Positions 35,051 to 48,060 are shown, numbered from the stretch's first letter. The stretch: DNA of 64,000 bases from Spinellus fusiger (GCA_025094145.1 JALLLS010000004.1:186001-250000); one strand, 5' to 3'. A program made the numbers and translations. Notes: generated by a model not told the origin, from the letters alone.

Positions 35051-37389
35051 TGATGACTATGCGTATCATCTTTCACATTTATCACTCTTCACCCTTCTAT
35101 CACAATAATTCTCGGTCCTTCCTGTCCTATTCTATCACTCCTCTATGCTATGGCTCATATGCTCTTTTATTTTATCACTTATCATTCAGAAATTAGATAG
35201 TAGCTTAGAAACTTCACTATAAATACTTATCTAATTGTCACAATAAAATCTGTATTATGATATCTGCTATCAGACTATAGGGTACACTATCTTCTGTCCA
35301 ATCTGAACAACACCTAGTATTATCTACCTACCTGCTCCAAGTGGTCCCTTATAACAATGAATCTCCTTAGCGCAGGCCTCTTAACTAAATAATTAATTGT
35401 AATTTTTTCCAAGTGTTTTTTTTTATTCAGACTTCTGACCAATTGAAAGTTGAGCGACTGTACACTAGATCCATCCATAAGTGAATTTCTCCCTGTTTTA
35501 TACGCGCTATCTTTGATAGGTAATTCAGCTAGTTTCTGTAAACCATTTAAATATTGTACATGTTAGATGCAGCTGAGTGATATTCAAGCATTATCTTTAC
35601 CCTAGACATTCCATCCTATCCTACTCTGTCTAAGAATATCTAAATAACAAGTCCTTTGATGTAAGCAGTGATAATTGTAGACTATCAATGATAGGTGTTC
35701 AACAGTAAAGAGCCTGTATTTACCATCAACAGTTACACTCAAATCATACCTTCCTTCTTTATCTTACTCTATAATTTGTCTTATTAAACTAACAGCCTTG
35801 TGCTGGTCTATTCTATCTAATTATAATGTATACCGATTTAAAATATAATATATATGTCTATATTATTTCGATAGAAGAGCTTATTTTGTTCCACAGCTCA
35901 TATATCTCTATTCTTCATTGCTCTAAAATAATAGTAGCCATACTAATAATAAGTTTAGTTGAATTTAAATCAATTCATATACTATAAATACATAACGCTT
36001 ATAAATACTTTTAATCAATATTTATAATCAATATTAGGAATTGTATGCAGACAATAAATGAATAATAGGCTTTTTTGTAAAGTGAAAATGATTGATATAT
36101 ATTAGACAGTCCCAACCTATTTAATACTGGTTGACTATGTTACCGTATTTATAGGAATATCTTTCAGGCCCGATACAACGACTGTCTTCGTTATTTTAGA
36201 TGATGAGCTCACTCTTATCCTTTTACCCTTTTTCTTAATTTCATACACTTGTATATTTTTACATCAATATTCTTATTCTTCCGTCTATTTTACTGTTGAT
36301 TTGTAGAACAGCCTCTATGGAGCAGCCAGACGCAATGTAATTACTGCATTAGATCCTAAAAATATGCACACATCGACATGCCTGTACTGTGCTTTGATAT
36401 TGAGCAATACATTGAGACATTGTACAATTTTTTATTTATCTATCCTACTTATTTATTTTATAAGAAGTAGAAGAACAGTCAGACACTGCCACTAGGATGG
36501 ATGTCTACTATAGTGTGTAAAATAGTTATATTCACAGATCAAATGTATACTGTTTTCTCTGTAGATTTCTTTTGTTGTTCCTGATTAAAAAATAGCCTAT
36601 GATATGCATTATCACGAGTGCTCCTGTCAAAGTCACATTGTATGCTCATTCGACAAGGCATATGCCTATGAATATTATTGAACTCCAAGGAAAACAAAAT
36701 GAACTCTTTTTTTTCCATCTTTTTCCACAAGTAATGCCCTTACCTGATCTTCATTCGGCGCATTTATCATTTCCTTTTCATCCACTCAAATAGCGACTTA
36801 ACATTAAGCGTGGTTACCTAAAACATACACGGCAGACCCTTTGCGGCCATATTTAGTAAATTGACAGTGTGGAGTGGAAAGAACAAATACGTCTCCACAA
36901 AGGATTTATTGCCAATCCCGGATACTTTCGTTTACCTGTTTCCTTTATGCAGGAGAAGCTTGTATAGAAATGGCTTACAGTTCCGCCTTATGGATTAACT
37001 GATGATCAAGTTAGATAAATAAACATAGATATAGATAAGATACATTCATTCTATTTCTATATATATATATATATATATATAAAAGACTGGTCATCAGTAA
37101 AGAACACCAACTTACCATTGATCTGGTACGACCTCACCCCAATGGTTTTATTTTACTACTTGGAAGAGATCCAATAAAGTAGGATGTGTCTCCAGACACA
37201 AGTTCTGGCATAGTCAAAGGAGTGTTTCGGAGTAAACAAATAAAAATAAAAAATAAAGATCCTTTTTGTGTGTCCTGTCTGTTGCCTAGCGACGCTATTC
37301 TCCTTTCACTTTCTTTCACTTTCCTTCTCCTCTTCTCCCCTTTCTCTCTTTTCTCGCCTGTAATTTCCCTTGTTTATTCTACCTCTTTA
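35051..37389. other. AT-rich gene desert, right part
   Basis: From the LINE fragment to the LtrA-family gene. It includes a TA dinucleotide run (about 37062-37082). Fragmentary open frames at 36539-36793 have no recognisable domain. The last 300 bp must hold the LtrA gene promoter. Confidence 0.45.
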
Positions 37390-40300
37390 ATGAGCAACAA
37401 AGAGAGAGGTCCAGGCTCCTCTCCTTCAGTAAGACGAGGCCCCACCCTAAGAGGTGACCGTAGTTTTAGACCCCCGATTGGCAAGCTCTCTATGCCCACT
37501 CGACAGAAAAGTACCAGTGAAGAGACCCAGTCTTTGACAAGTTCAACACAGCTTCCTTATACCTATGAAGAAGAAGAGGGGCCTGTGGCTGTCCACTATG
37601 ACCAAAAGACGGGTCAGCGTATGTCTATAGCCCGGCCTACGTATCACCATACAGACGAGACCTATGGACAGATCATAGCTCACCCTATTGAAGAATTCCA
37701 TGCCCACCAACAGCGTGTACATGAATACCAGGACCGTATCCATGAATGGGAGGAGCATGTACTCCACGGTGATATTGTCGAGGATCCAGAAAAGGGGTAA
37801 GTCTTTCTTTCTGTGTATGAAATAGCAAGAGCTGTCATTGAGAATACTGACTTTTTCATTCACTGATAGGCAACCTACTTCAGAGAAGACCCATTCTCCT
37901 CCTCCTCATGACAATGAGGAATTCACTATTGGTAATCCTCTGCCCACTGGGATGGCTAAGAATAGCTGGACATCTATATTAACACGGTTCTGTCTCCTTG
38001 TTTGTTTAGTGGTCCATTTCAGACAATTACGAGGCAATCAGAGTTTTGTACTAGACCAAGACAAGGCAATTGAGTTTTCTAACAAGGTAAGTAACACCTA
38101 TTTAAGTGTTCCGAGCCAATGATCGAGAGACACCCACTCCAGCCTGTGCATCTTTTCTTTCTCTGTTCTACTCATTTGCTTACTTCTGTACTACTTGTCT
38201 GCAGATCCAACTTACGCCTCAACAGCGTATCCAGTTTAACGGAGTACGGGATACCGATGGACTGACAGCCTTCCTCTATAAAACCAACAAGGAATTCTCA
38301 ATTAAAATCCACCACAAGACTGAACTGTCCAACCATGAGAAGCGCCACTCTGAAATGGACATGCACCATGTATTGGAGCATAATCCAGACCATCACACAA
38401 TTGAATTCAATGAGAATGTCTATGTTGAGTTTAAACCAGTGCATCATGCACACCACGAACTTCCTGTGGAGGCTACCCGAAGACCTTTCTTCCAGTAAGT
38501 TAGTTCATCTTTCTTTCTCTAGTGAGAAGCGACTCTTTATTTGTTCCCCCTTGAAACTGAACTTTTTTTTTCTCTTTTTTTTCTCTTTTTTTTTCTTCCT
38601 TCCTTCTGTTTCCAGACACCCAGAACCAGATCTTAGTGCTGATATTGGTCAAGAGAAAGCAGCTTCATGGCTTGAGTTGTTCTATGACCTGTTCTATGTT
38701 GCTACACTCACAGAATTCACCCATACACATGTCATTAAAGATTGGGAGTCTCTTGGCATGTATACCTCCTGGTTTATTATTACCTGGTGGGGTTGGACAG
38801 CCAGTTCATTGTAAGTTTACTATTACTATTAGTACTATAACTACCACGAGAATGACTAGTCAATACTCACTACAACACAACTCCTTTTCTTTTCTTTTTA
38901 TGATAACGTCTATTGATTAGGTATACTTCCCGTTTTGATACGTAAGTTGCTCAGATCAGTGTCCATAAGCACATCACTAACACTCTATACCACATCCCAG
39001 TGATGATGTCTTGCATCATATATGGAGATTAATAGAAATGTGTGCTGTTAGTAAGTAGATCAACGAGAAAGGGGGGTTGAGAAAATCAACAGACTTTATA
39101 GACCAGCATCTAATCTAATATTTATTAGTTGGCATGGCAGGTACAGCAGACCACTTTTTGAATTCTAGAGGCTATGTTTACGGATACCTTGGTAAGGACA
39201 TATTCTACAAACAATGGATGACTTATTCTCTTTCCTAGTACTTAAGGCTGTCCTTGTTTTGGAATATTCCATTGGTAAGACGACAAGGCTACGAATTACC
39301 CTTTTTTTTTGCCATAGCTAATTTATTTTCCCCTATTTCTTCTGTGACAGTGCTTATTGTTGCTATTATGGCTCGTTCTAAATCTCGAATGGCCTTTAGC
39401 TTCTATGTGGGTGCAAATATTATCTCCATGATACTCTGGGGAGCTTCGTTGTTGATCATTGATCAGGAGATCCATCGCTTGCTTTGGTATTTGGGAGTCT
39501 TGGCTGAGGTGCTTGTCAATGTTATTGTGCGTGATGATAAGGCACTTTCCTGGGCAGCAAGTCATTTGGCAGAGCGTCTAGGACTGCTTTCCTTGATTGT
39601 ATTGGGCGAGAACCTTATGGGATTGGTCAAACTTGTAGCTGAAGCTGGTACAGAGTTCCTTGTCATGTAAGTAAAGAAAGAGAGAGAGAGAGAAAGGAAC
39701 AAAGTACCTTTTATTATGGTGATGATGGTTTGGATTTTTGGATTTTTGGATTTTTGGATTTATTGTTAATCAACTTACATTGACTGAATGGATTAGTGTA
39801 CCCAACTTTATGGCTGTTGTTATTATCTTTGGATTCTTCTTCATGTACTTTGAGGACTTTAACAAAGAAGTAAGTGGATTCACTGCTGGAAAAAAAAGAA
39901 AAGAGAGACTAAAGACAAGCGTAGGTATTTCTTCACAGTTCATACCATCAAATCTGGGTCTACTTGCACTTCCCACTCCATCTGTGCCAGGTTGCCTTTG
40001 GTATTGCTCTTACTGATACGTAAGTCATCAAACTAAAGTTGTAGAGACACTCTTCTTTGTCTTGGAAAGAGATAAATAGGCTAATTGTTATGGATAGATT
40101 GGTTATTTATAAGCACCAAATGATTCTCAGTGGAAAGATAAAGAATGAAGAAAAGGGTGAACATGCTGCTGGTGCTGCCGGTGCTGCATCTACCGGAGAA
40201 CATGAGGCAGCCGCGCCTGCTGGAGAACATGGAGCAGCCACACCTACTGCACCCACTGAAGAACATGGCGCTGCTGCACCTGCCGCCGCCCATGGAGCTG

Positions 40301-41057
40301 CACGTAGAGATATAACAATCGAGGAAGCCCATGCACTTGCCAAGAGAGCCATTTTAAGCACCACACCCAAGGATGGAACACTACATCCTATTGATATCCA
40401 ACCCGTCAAAAATATTCATGTTCCCAGAGCCCTTTCAAAATTCAACAGTGAAGGTGGCTATCTGACTCTAGGAAAACATCTTGTAGGCAATGTTGTTATG
40501 GTCGCCTTCCAAGCCATCTCCTCTTCAGACAGTGACTCTAATGTCTCCACAGTTCATCATTCCTTTATGCGTAGAGGTTCAGAAGAAGAAGTGGAGCTGA
40601 CAGACCAGGAAAAGGTGTTTGTGTACAAGGCTTTCCTTATCTTTGGTGGTGCTGTACTTGTCATCAACTCTTTGATTAAGTTGTTGAACACCAGAGTCAC
40701 CGGTAAGCTATAATGACATAGAAATAGATCTACCTTTGTATTTGGTTTTTTTTTTCTTTCTCATTTTTTTTTCTTATTTTTTTTCTCATTTTTTTTCTCA
40801 TTTTTTTTTGCATAAGATATCTATGGAAAAATCATTATTGGATCGCGTGTATTGAATGCCGCTGCACTCTGGGCTATGTGTGCTCTTCCTTTTAGTAACT
40901 TGGGTGCGTTTGTGCTTCTGTCTGTGATGATGGGCTCATTGATCTTCCAAGGTAAGTTCTGATCATTATTTTATATTTATGTTTATATTTATAATATCCA
41001 CACCACTCATCTACTGTTTTTTTTTCTACTCTAGCCATTGTTGATTTGTTGGATTAG
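37390..41057 (+). CDS. LtrA-family multi-pass membrane protein
   Basis: About ten exons. The soluble N-terminus starts MSNKERGPGSSPSVRRGP and is rich in His/Glu (EYQDRIHEWEEHVLHGD; SEMDMHHVLEHNPDHHTI). The membrane domain carries the hallmark of bacterial low-temperature-requirement protein A relatives: KAASWLELFYDLFYVATLTE, then multiple spans and the second conserved block HLAERLGLLSLIVLGENLMG. A long loop exon (about 40090-40712) has GEHGAA-type repeats. The last exons encode KIIIGSRVLNAAALWAMCAL and AIVDLLD stop. A 21-nt microexon lies at 38921-38941 (YTSRFD). LtrA relatives are common in fungi but their substrate is unknown. The ATG at 37390 was chosen because the in-frame ATG at 37186 lies in low-complexity leader sequence. 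Confidence 0.88.
38921..38941 (+). other. 21-nt microexon in LtrA-family gene
   Basis: It is flanked by TTGATTAG on the left and GTAAGTTG on the right. The preceding exon ends ...TCATT|GTAAGT and the next starts after CACATCCCAG. Joining them reads TASSLYTSRFDTDDVLHHIW, in frame with both neighbours. Confidence 0.8.
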
Positions 41058-41449
41058 TGATCAGTCCACCCTCTTCCCATCCATTTACTAACATTTTTTT
41101 TATCCATTCCATGTGTATTTTATACCTTTCTACTGTCTTTACTATCTGCATATCCAAAGAGAATAGCAGAATAAACACATTGTGCCTTGTTAAGTTCATT
41201 TTCTCTCTTTCTCTCTTTCTCTTGTGTTTTACTGTTTAAGAATACAAAACAACCAAAAGATAAACACATCTTATAGTGTCAGAGATGGAGTTGTATTATT
41301 TACATAAGACCGAGGCAAATAACCAAACCTGGCATCACGCCAAAGATAAAAAATGAATAGTTAATAAATGAGAAAGCATCAAAGAAAGAAAGAAAAAAAG
41401 AAAAAAAGAATCAAAGGGTGGAAAGAGGAGGGGAAGATATATAGAGTAG

Positions 41450-41480
<31 letters not shown>

Positions 41481-41601
41481 TAAAAAATAAAAAAAAGTGA
41501 ATGAAAATGATAGAAAGTTTCTCCTCATCTTGCACTGTTTTCTCTTGTTTTCTCTTGTTTTTTGTTTTTTGTTTTTTGTTTTGTTTTCCGGAAGAAAGAC
41601 T
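41058..41601. other. Intergenic, convergent 3' ends
   Basis: Shared 3' region between the LtrA gene and the GATA gene. It contains purine runs (about 41380-41410) and AAAAATA repeats (about 41455-41495). No gene seen. Confidence 0.5.
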
Positions 41602-44268
41602 TGCTAACTTCTCTTTAGAAGGGTTAAAACAGCAGCTGCTTCTACAGCATCCACACCTGCCGACAGAGTAAACGGAGAGGAGCTCAGACCCATTCTCTCC
41701 ACAATGGACAAATCTGTTGTGTGTCTGCGCTGTCTTGGCATAGGAAGGGATGAAGACGTGTAGGAAGCAAGCGGAGGGCTGTAAGAATCAGAGATAGAAG
41801 AAGACCAGCTATTGGCCTCATATCTAGATCGCCTCTCACTGCCATCTTCTTGTTCTCCCATGGCAAACACAGCCATGGACGCACGCGAAATCCCGTGTGA
41901 TTTTGTTATTTCTTCTTCTTCACAAATACTCAGGTTTCTAGCAGCATCAATGTTGCTTTCCATGTCATCGTCCTCAGTGTAGGCATTTCCACAGTCCAAT
42001 TCCTCATCAGAAGTGTGCAGTGTCTTCTTTATGTCCTTTACTTTGGCCCTCTTGTCTTTCTTGGCTCCACTGCCTGTCTTTTTGCGCTTCTTTTCACTCT
42101 TTGGCAATGCATAGTTGTCCTTGGTGACTCCGGCAAGGGTGCTGGCAGCATCATTGCCACACAATATCTTACCGTGCTTCCACTTGACGCCACATGCATT
42201 GCACAGTGTGCCCGCACCCTGAGGACCTCTACGCCACATGGGTGTACTTTTTGAGCCACAGTAGAGGCATTTCTTTATGGATCCATTGACTCCTCCTCCT
42301 CCTCCATTACTACTGCTGCTGCCACCACCACGCTTTGTACTACTGGAGGAAACAGAGGCAGTGATTGACTGGGGTGATCCAAAGGAAGTCCCTGGCACTG
42401 GTTTAGGGGATAGAACAGTGTCTGTTGGCAAATAGTCAGCAGAGGAGCGTGCTTCTTCATAGACATGAGAATCTGATTCCACGGAAAACAGATCAGGAGC
42501 ACTGCAATGGAGTCTTCTCTCTTTCTTCCTTCTTACCTTTCTCCCAGCTATTATCGTCACTGCTACTCCATGCGTCCATGAGGGATGTTCTCTGGAGATA
42601 GCCTTCATCTTCCATTGGCATGGTAAATTCACTGCTTCCACTTTTTCCTCCATAGGCACCGCTTATATATGTCATGCCACTGCTTCTTTCTTCTCCTTTC
42701 ATTTTCCTTGGCTCAGAGCGACGATGAGGGTCTGCTGTGTAATTGGCTACAAGCTGAGCATGGAGCTTCATCTAATACCAATGAGCATGAGTCTTACTTT
42801 GCATGAACACTTTACCAAGTGAGTCATCTTTTCATAGGCAGCTTCATAACCAGCCACGGTTTGTTTCAATGCAATGTAGAGGTCATGCGAGACATCTGAA
42901 ATACGCATATTAAGAACATGATTTGTCTGACTGGCCTTTGCACCAGGATCTGTCATTCTTCTCTGCTGAGGAGACTCATGACGCATACTACTAGTACTGG
43001 TACCACTCGCAGCAGCAGTAGTGGCAGTAGGTGTAGTAGGTGTAGTGGTGGCAGCAGTAGGTGTAGATGTAGGTGTAGTGGTGGCAGCAGCAGCAGCAGT
43101 AGCAGTAGCAGCAGCAGCAGCAGCAGCAGTAAGACGACAACTGTTGCTACACACAGCAGCAAATTCCTCCAATTTGGTCTTGTAAGACACTTGGTAACTC
43201 CCTGCATGGCCATGACAAGAACACAGCGCATGGAGCATAGAAGAAGAGTCTACACTTGTTGGCAGATAAAACGAAAAGAACACCTAACATTACATAAGCA
43301 TTTCTGTTCCCTTGTCTTTACCTCAAAGGGTGGAGATGTCTGCCGTGTTTCTAGGACAGCATCTCGGGGGAAGATGTAGTAGGTGTGGTGTGGGGACAGT
43401 GTGGCCCAGGCAGCACTGTCAGGAGAGTCCTGGCAAAGACAGAGAACAATGTCAAAGCGCACCACTCTGTGTCGCTTGCGTTTCTTGGGCGGGAGGACAG
43501 CCAGGGCCCGTTCAGCGCCCCCACCCGTGTCGGACGAGGCTTCCATCAGCACACATGTTTCCGAGAGAGCCAGGAGAGTGTCTGCGGAGTCTGTGCTGCC
43601 GTCATGACCACCACTGTGCATGGTGCTGGGGTCGGTGGGGTCAGTGGTGCCATGACCCGAGTCTCTTGCTGTTGATTCATGTGGGCTCTCGTGGATGATC
43701 TTGGTGCGCATGTCTAAGAGAGAGGTTTCTGTCTGAATGACTTGATAAAAGGCCACATGAGCTCCATACTGTGTGCTTGACTGTAGAGATGAGATACCCA
43801 GAAAGCGAGACTGAACACTATGAACAAGTCCATGGGCGTCCATGGTCTCTTGGTCCCATGGAGAAGGAAAAGAGTAGGGCTGAAAGACATCGGCAATCCA
43901 TTCCCTACAGAAAACAACATGGAAAAAAAAGAATAGACAGGATAATGACGATTAGGGCTTGTGGGGCCAAGGTAGCAGAAGAAGAAAGAAAGAGAGAAAG
44001 AGAGAGAAAGAGAGAGAAAGAAGAGTCAATGGAGGTGGTGTGGAAAACAAGATACGTCTTTGTATGGAGGGCCGATCTATGCCATCACTCCATTGACTCT
44101 TCATTGACTCTCCATTGACTCTCCATTGACTCTCCATTGACTCTCTTTTCTCTTCTTTCTTCTTCTTCTGCTGAGAAAGAGAGGAAAGAGAGGGAGTGTG
44201 TGTCACCGTTGTTGAAGGCCGCTCCCAGACATATGGGCGCTATTCGATCTCGACCGTGCAGACGCCAT
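41602..44268 (-). CDS. GATA-type zinc-finger transcription factor
   Basis: Several exons on the minus strand. A single GATA finger, [20 protein letters not shown] followed by [13 protein letters not shown], has the CX2C-X18-CX2C spacing. It is followed by a basic tail ([20 protein letters not shown]) and an acidic/serine C-terminus ending VLTLLKRS. Upstream exons include NSWEKG (about 42530-42770), a low-complexity Ala/Thr/Pro block encoded by trinucleotide repeats, and a His-rich, Asp/Ser-rich block ([17 protein letters not shown]). The proposed start is [20 protein letters not shown] at 44268, spliced to [19 protein letters not shown], which could be a divergent PAS-like sensor region as in WC-2 relatives; that is inference. 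The WC-2, Nsd and nitrogen-regulatory subclasses cannot be separated here. Some exon joins (near 43220-43330) remain unresolved. Confidence 0.82.
43010..43135 (-). repeat. Coding trinucleotide repeat tract in GATA gene
   Basis: A mixture of GCT/ACT/CCT-type triplets in tandem on the coding strand encodes Ala/Thr/Pro runs ([20 protein letters not shown]). It is likely to vary in length between strains. Confidence 0.8.
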
Positions 44269-44902
44269 GAGAAGAACAAGGAACAAAGAGAAAAAGGGCT
44301 AATGTGTCTCGAGGATGGAAAAGAGATGAGGAGAATGATGGAGGGGGGTTTTTTTGTTGTTGAAGAGGAGAGGGATCGATGGGATTGGGGTTTGGGTGAC
44401 AAATCACAGACACTACAGCAGAACAAAGACTGAGCAGGCAAGAATGACAAGGCAATGATGACTTACGCAAGATGAGCTTCTTGAACAAATAAGACAGGTT
44501 ACAGAAGAGGAGAAGGGTGTAGAATTTGTGTGCCATTTTTTTGGGTCTCTCGTATCAGTCACACTTGCGACATCAAATTAGCACTAAAAAAAATATTAAA
44601 GAAAAAAAAAAGACTGGAGTTTCATTCCTGTCTCCCCTACACATGCAAGCAAAGGTCTATTGAGAGAGAAGAACAAGGCGTCTAGGCTAATATAATTCTT
44701 TATGAGCAGTCACTGCATTCATCAACTACACCTCATAAGAATGTAAACATAGGAAAGAAAGAGAATAAAACAGTAGAAATGGCAGGGACTTCTCCAGGTG
44801 TCGTTTTGGTTTATAAGAAATCTTGTCGTTTTGGTTTATAAGAATCAGCTCCCTTTCTTACACTCTATAATAAAAAGCCACTCTGGAATAGCACGCTGCT
44901 GT
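44269..44902. other. Upstream region of GATA gene
   Basis: Between the proposed GATA start and the 3' end of the uL15m gene. A minus-strand ATG at 44536 begins MAHKFYTLLLFCNLSYLFKK and ends at a GTAAGT donor, so it could be an alternative first exon of the GATA gene. A direct repeat CTTGTCGTTTTGGTTTATAAGAA-like unit occurs twice near 44803-44842. Confidence 0.4.
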
Positions 44903-45773
44903 TTATGCTGATACAGGAGGAGTGGCCTGTGCATAATATTCTACCAAGAAATAGATGAGTCTATTGCCGTGTTTTCTCTTACTTACTAATGTCTTCTTTA
45001 CGAATAGGAGCAGCCAATTTGGGCATTTTGGTGAACTTCTCAGGATGAATGAGTGCTCTCAATCCGAGTTTATTGTAGTATTTCAAGGAAACACTGCCTC
45101 CTGCCTTCTCAATGGCCTCGATGGCCTTTTGTGATGCTCTTGATACCTCGATATTGATAGGAAGATGGAAGGCATCTGCACCCTATGCACCCCAATGGAC
45201 TCAATATGACTGCCACACTGCCACACTGCTGTTCTCTTACCACACTGAGGATCTTGATGCCGTCCTGGATCTTATGAACACAGCGGCTGTCCAACAGATC
45301 CTTCATAGTAATCACTCGAGAAGCATCCACTCGACCCATCTGAATCCAGTACTGTAGTCGATCGAGATTCACCTCTTGGTACTCTTTACCGTGTCTGTCC
45401 AATCAACAAAGAGACATCTTCCACACAGTGCCACTTACTGGTTGAAGAATCCTCGCTTGGGAAGTCGCTTGACAAGAGGTGTCTGGCCACCCTCAAACCA
45501 AGGCACAGGCTGTCCGTTGCCTGAGCGTGCCTTCTGACCCTTGTGGCCTCTTCCTGCTGTCTTTCCCTTGCCAGACCCAGGACCACGACCCAGACGAATG
45601 CGCTTTGTTCATGATGAGAAAAGAGGACTTTGCCGTGGTTTGTTTACCTGGGACACAGCCCCCGCATTATCAGCCAGACTGGCCAAATGCACAGGAGGAC
45701 GGGTCTGGGTGGCGAATGTCCGTGCAAAACAGACGACGGGGGATATTGCAGAAAGCACAGTCGTACGCAACAT
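44903..45773 (-). CDS. Mitochondrial large-subunit ribosomal protein uL15m (MRPL10/MRPL15)
   Basis: Five exons or more. The N-terminus [20 protein letters not shown] is a mitochondrial targeting sequence. The uL15 signature follows: [20 protein letters not shown], then [20 protein letters not shown] and [14 protein letters not shown]. Later exons give [20 protein letters not shown] and [20 protein letters not shown], then [21 protein letters not shown] 46-nt intron after RKEDI removes an apparent early stop and adds [12 protein letters not shown], so the stop is at 44903-44905. Mitochondrial uL15 proteins carry such a C-terminal extension. It belongs to the mitoribosomal large subunit near the exit tunnel. 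Confidence 0.9.
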
Positions 45774-46035
45774 GGAGGAAATAGAGCAGTAGCCAAAAAT
45801 GAATAACTTTTTCTTTTTCTTTTTTGGAAGGAAGAAAGAGAGAGGGGAAAGGAGAAGGAAAAAGCCACAGATCACGTGCAATAGACAGCAGCCTGAGCAT
45901 GCTTCTTTAGCATGGAAGCACGACTTGCTATTGTTGGAAAAAGAAAACTACTACTTTATCTCTGTTTTATATATATATATATTTATTGTTGTTGTTGTTG
46001 TTGCTGCTGTTGTTGTTTTCTTGCCATTCATTGTC

Positions 46036-47544
46036 TTATCGGTCCACCTCACCAAACACAATGTCCATAGTACCAATGATAGTCACCATGTCAGGAAGCA
46101 TGTGGCCACGAGCCATAAAGTCAGAGCCTTGGAGATGGAGGAATCCAGGGGCCTTGATTTTGCAGCGGTAAGGACGGTTGGTGCCATCGGAGACAAGGAA
46201 GACACCAAACTCACCCTTGGGAGCCTCAATGACAGTGTATGTTTCTCCTGGAGGCACGGAATATCCCTCAGAGTACAATTTGAAGTGGTGGATCAATGCC
46301 TCCATGTTCTCCTTCATGGCTGCACGAGGAGGAGGAGAGATCTAGCAGAGAGGACGGATAAGAGTGCATAAATACATAGATACATAACCTATCTCGCCAT
46401 GACCACACGCTGCATGAATTACCTTCCAGTCATCCACCTTCACTGCACCTTCTGGCATCTGTCGAATGCACTGATCAATAATACGCAGAGACTGGCGCAT
46501 CTCCTCTGTACGGCACAAGTACCGGTCGTAGCAGTCACCATTCATCCCCACAGGCACATCAAACTCCATCTTGTCATAGGCATCGTAGGGTGCGTTCTTG
46601 CGAATATCAAACTTCACACCCGAGCCTCTCAACATGGGCCCACTGAATCCCCAGTCCAGGGCCTGCTGTGCTGTAACCACGCCCACGCCCTGTGTGCGCA
46701 CCTTCCAAATACGATTGGCAGTCAACAATTCCTCAATCTCATCCACACGATCAGCAAACTGCTCTGCCCACAAATGAATGTCCTTCAACAGACCGATAGG
46801 AATGTCCAGAGCCACTCCTCCAGGACGCACATAGGCAGCATGGAGACGGGCTCCCGACACACGCTCATAGAACTCCATCAGCTTCTCGCGCTCCTCAAAC
46901 ATCCACAAAAAGGGTGTCAGAGCACCCACATCCATGGCATGGGACATGAGGGACATGATGTGGTTCAGGACTCTTGTGACCTCACCAAACAACGTGCGGA
47001 TGTACTTTGCACGCTCAGGCAGCTCAATGTTCAGCAGCTTCTCCACGGCCAAGGCATAGCCCTGCTCGTTGCACATCATGGAAACGTAGTCGAGACGGTC
47101 AAAGTAAGGGAGAGCCTGGAGGTAGGTCTTGTATTCAATGAGCTTCTCTGTGCCTCGGTGGAGAAGACCCACGTGGGGATCGGCACGCATGATCTCTTCA
47201 CCGTTCAACTCGAGGATCAGACGGAGCACACCGTGAGCAGCAGGATGCTGAGGACCAAAGTTGACGGTGAAGTTGCGCATCTTGGCTTCATCTTCATCCG
47301 CCATGCCTGTCATTTCCTATGAGAACACTGTCTCTCTTTCTTTCTTTCTTTCTCTCTTTCTTTCTCTTTTACCTCTGAATGTCTCGTCTTCTGTAATTGT
47401 GGTGGCTGACATATCTCCCAGTGGCTTCTGCAGACTGGCCATGGTGCGCCATTGCAAGGGTGGGTTGGCTCTGAGAGGTGTCAGCAAACGAGGACGAGTG
47501 ACTGTGGTAAGGCGTCGACTCCACAATCTTGCTGCAATAGACAT
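46036..47544 (-). CDS. NADH:ubiquinone oxidoreductase 49-kDa subunit (NDUFS2/Nuo-49), mitochondrial
   Basis: Three exons. The targeting sequence is [20 protein letters not shown]. After a short purine-rich intron comes [20 protein letters not shown], then [20 protein letters not shown] and [20 protein letters not shown], the quinone-site region. [20 protein letters not shown] follows. The last exon ends [27 protein letters not shown], where the C-terminal DxVFGEVDR is the family hallmark. The subunit forms the ubiquinone cavity together with the PSST subunit in the peripheral arm of complex I. The presence of the nuclear gene shows that this fungus has a proton-pumping complex I. The first intron (ending at CATAG just before [10 protein letters not shown]) is a GAAA-rich microsatellite. 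Confidence 0.96.
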
Positions 47545-47975
47545 ATTCTGAAAAAAGAAATAAAGTGTGTCATAAGGAAGGTGTCTTTCTGTAGATGGTT
47601 TGGTATAGATAGATGTGTTTGTTTGTGTGTTTGTTTGTTTGTGTGTGTTTGTGTGTGTATGCCTATAGGTTTGGTAGTGCCAATAGAAAACAAAACTAGC
47701 CAACCCAACTAACAATTGAAAGAAAGAAAAAAGAAAAGAAAGGAAAGGAAAAAAAAAAGCAGGAAAAAAAAAAGTAGGAAAGGACGTGCGTACCTTTGTG
47801 TTGGCTACAAGAGCAGTAAAAGTAAAGCGGTGAAATTTTTCACTGCCCAATGTTGTTAGGAAATCTATACGGTACAAAGCCCACCTTGTTTTTGTTACGT
47901 CATTCAAAAAGGTGACGTCGAAATAGAGATCCATCTACCTGCACCCAGCTCACATATAGCCCACCCTCTGTAGTC

Positions 47976-48060
47976 TCTGTAGTCTCTCTAATCTCTATAA
48001 TCTCTATAATCTCTATAATCTCTATAATCTCTATAATCTCTATAATCTCTATAATCTCTA
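47976..48060. repeat. 11-bp tandem repeat (CTCTATAATCT)n
   Basis: About seven exact copies, preceded by diverged CTCTGTAGT units. Confidence 0.9.

Noticed and set aside
36539..36980. Possible LINE or host-gene remnants on the minus strand
   Set aside because: Short broken frames without a recognisable endonuclease or RT motif.
43010..43135. CRISPR-like or satellite array
   Set aside because: Triplet repeats without spacers, lying in a coding exon of the GATA gene.
46399..47322. 307-codon plus-strand frame opposite the complex I gene
   Set aside because: Antisense shadow of the 49-kDa subunit exon; no domain and no start context.
47317..47934. 205-codon frame upstream of the complex I subunit
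   Set aside because: It runs through the first intron and a T-rich leader; the real start MSIAARLW is at 47544.
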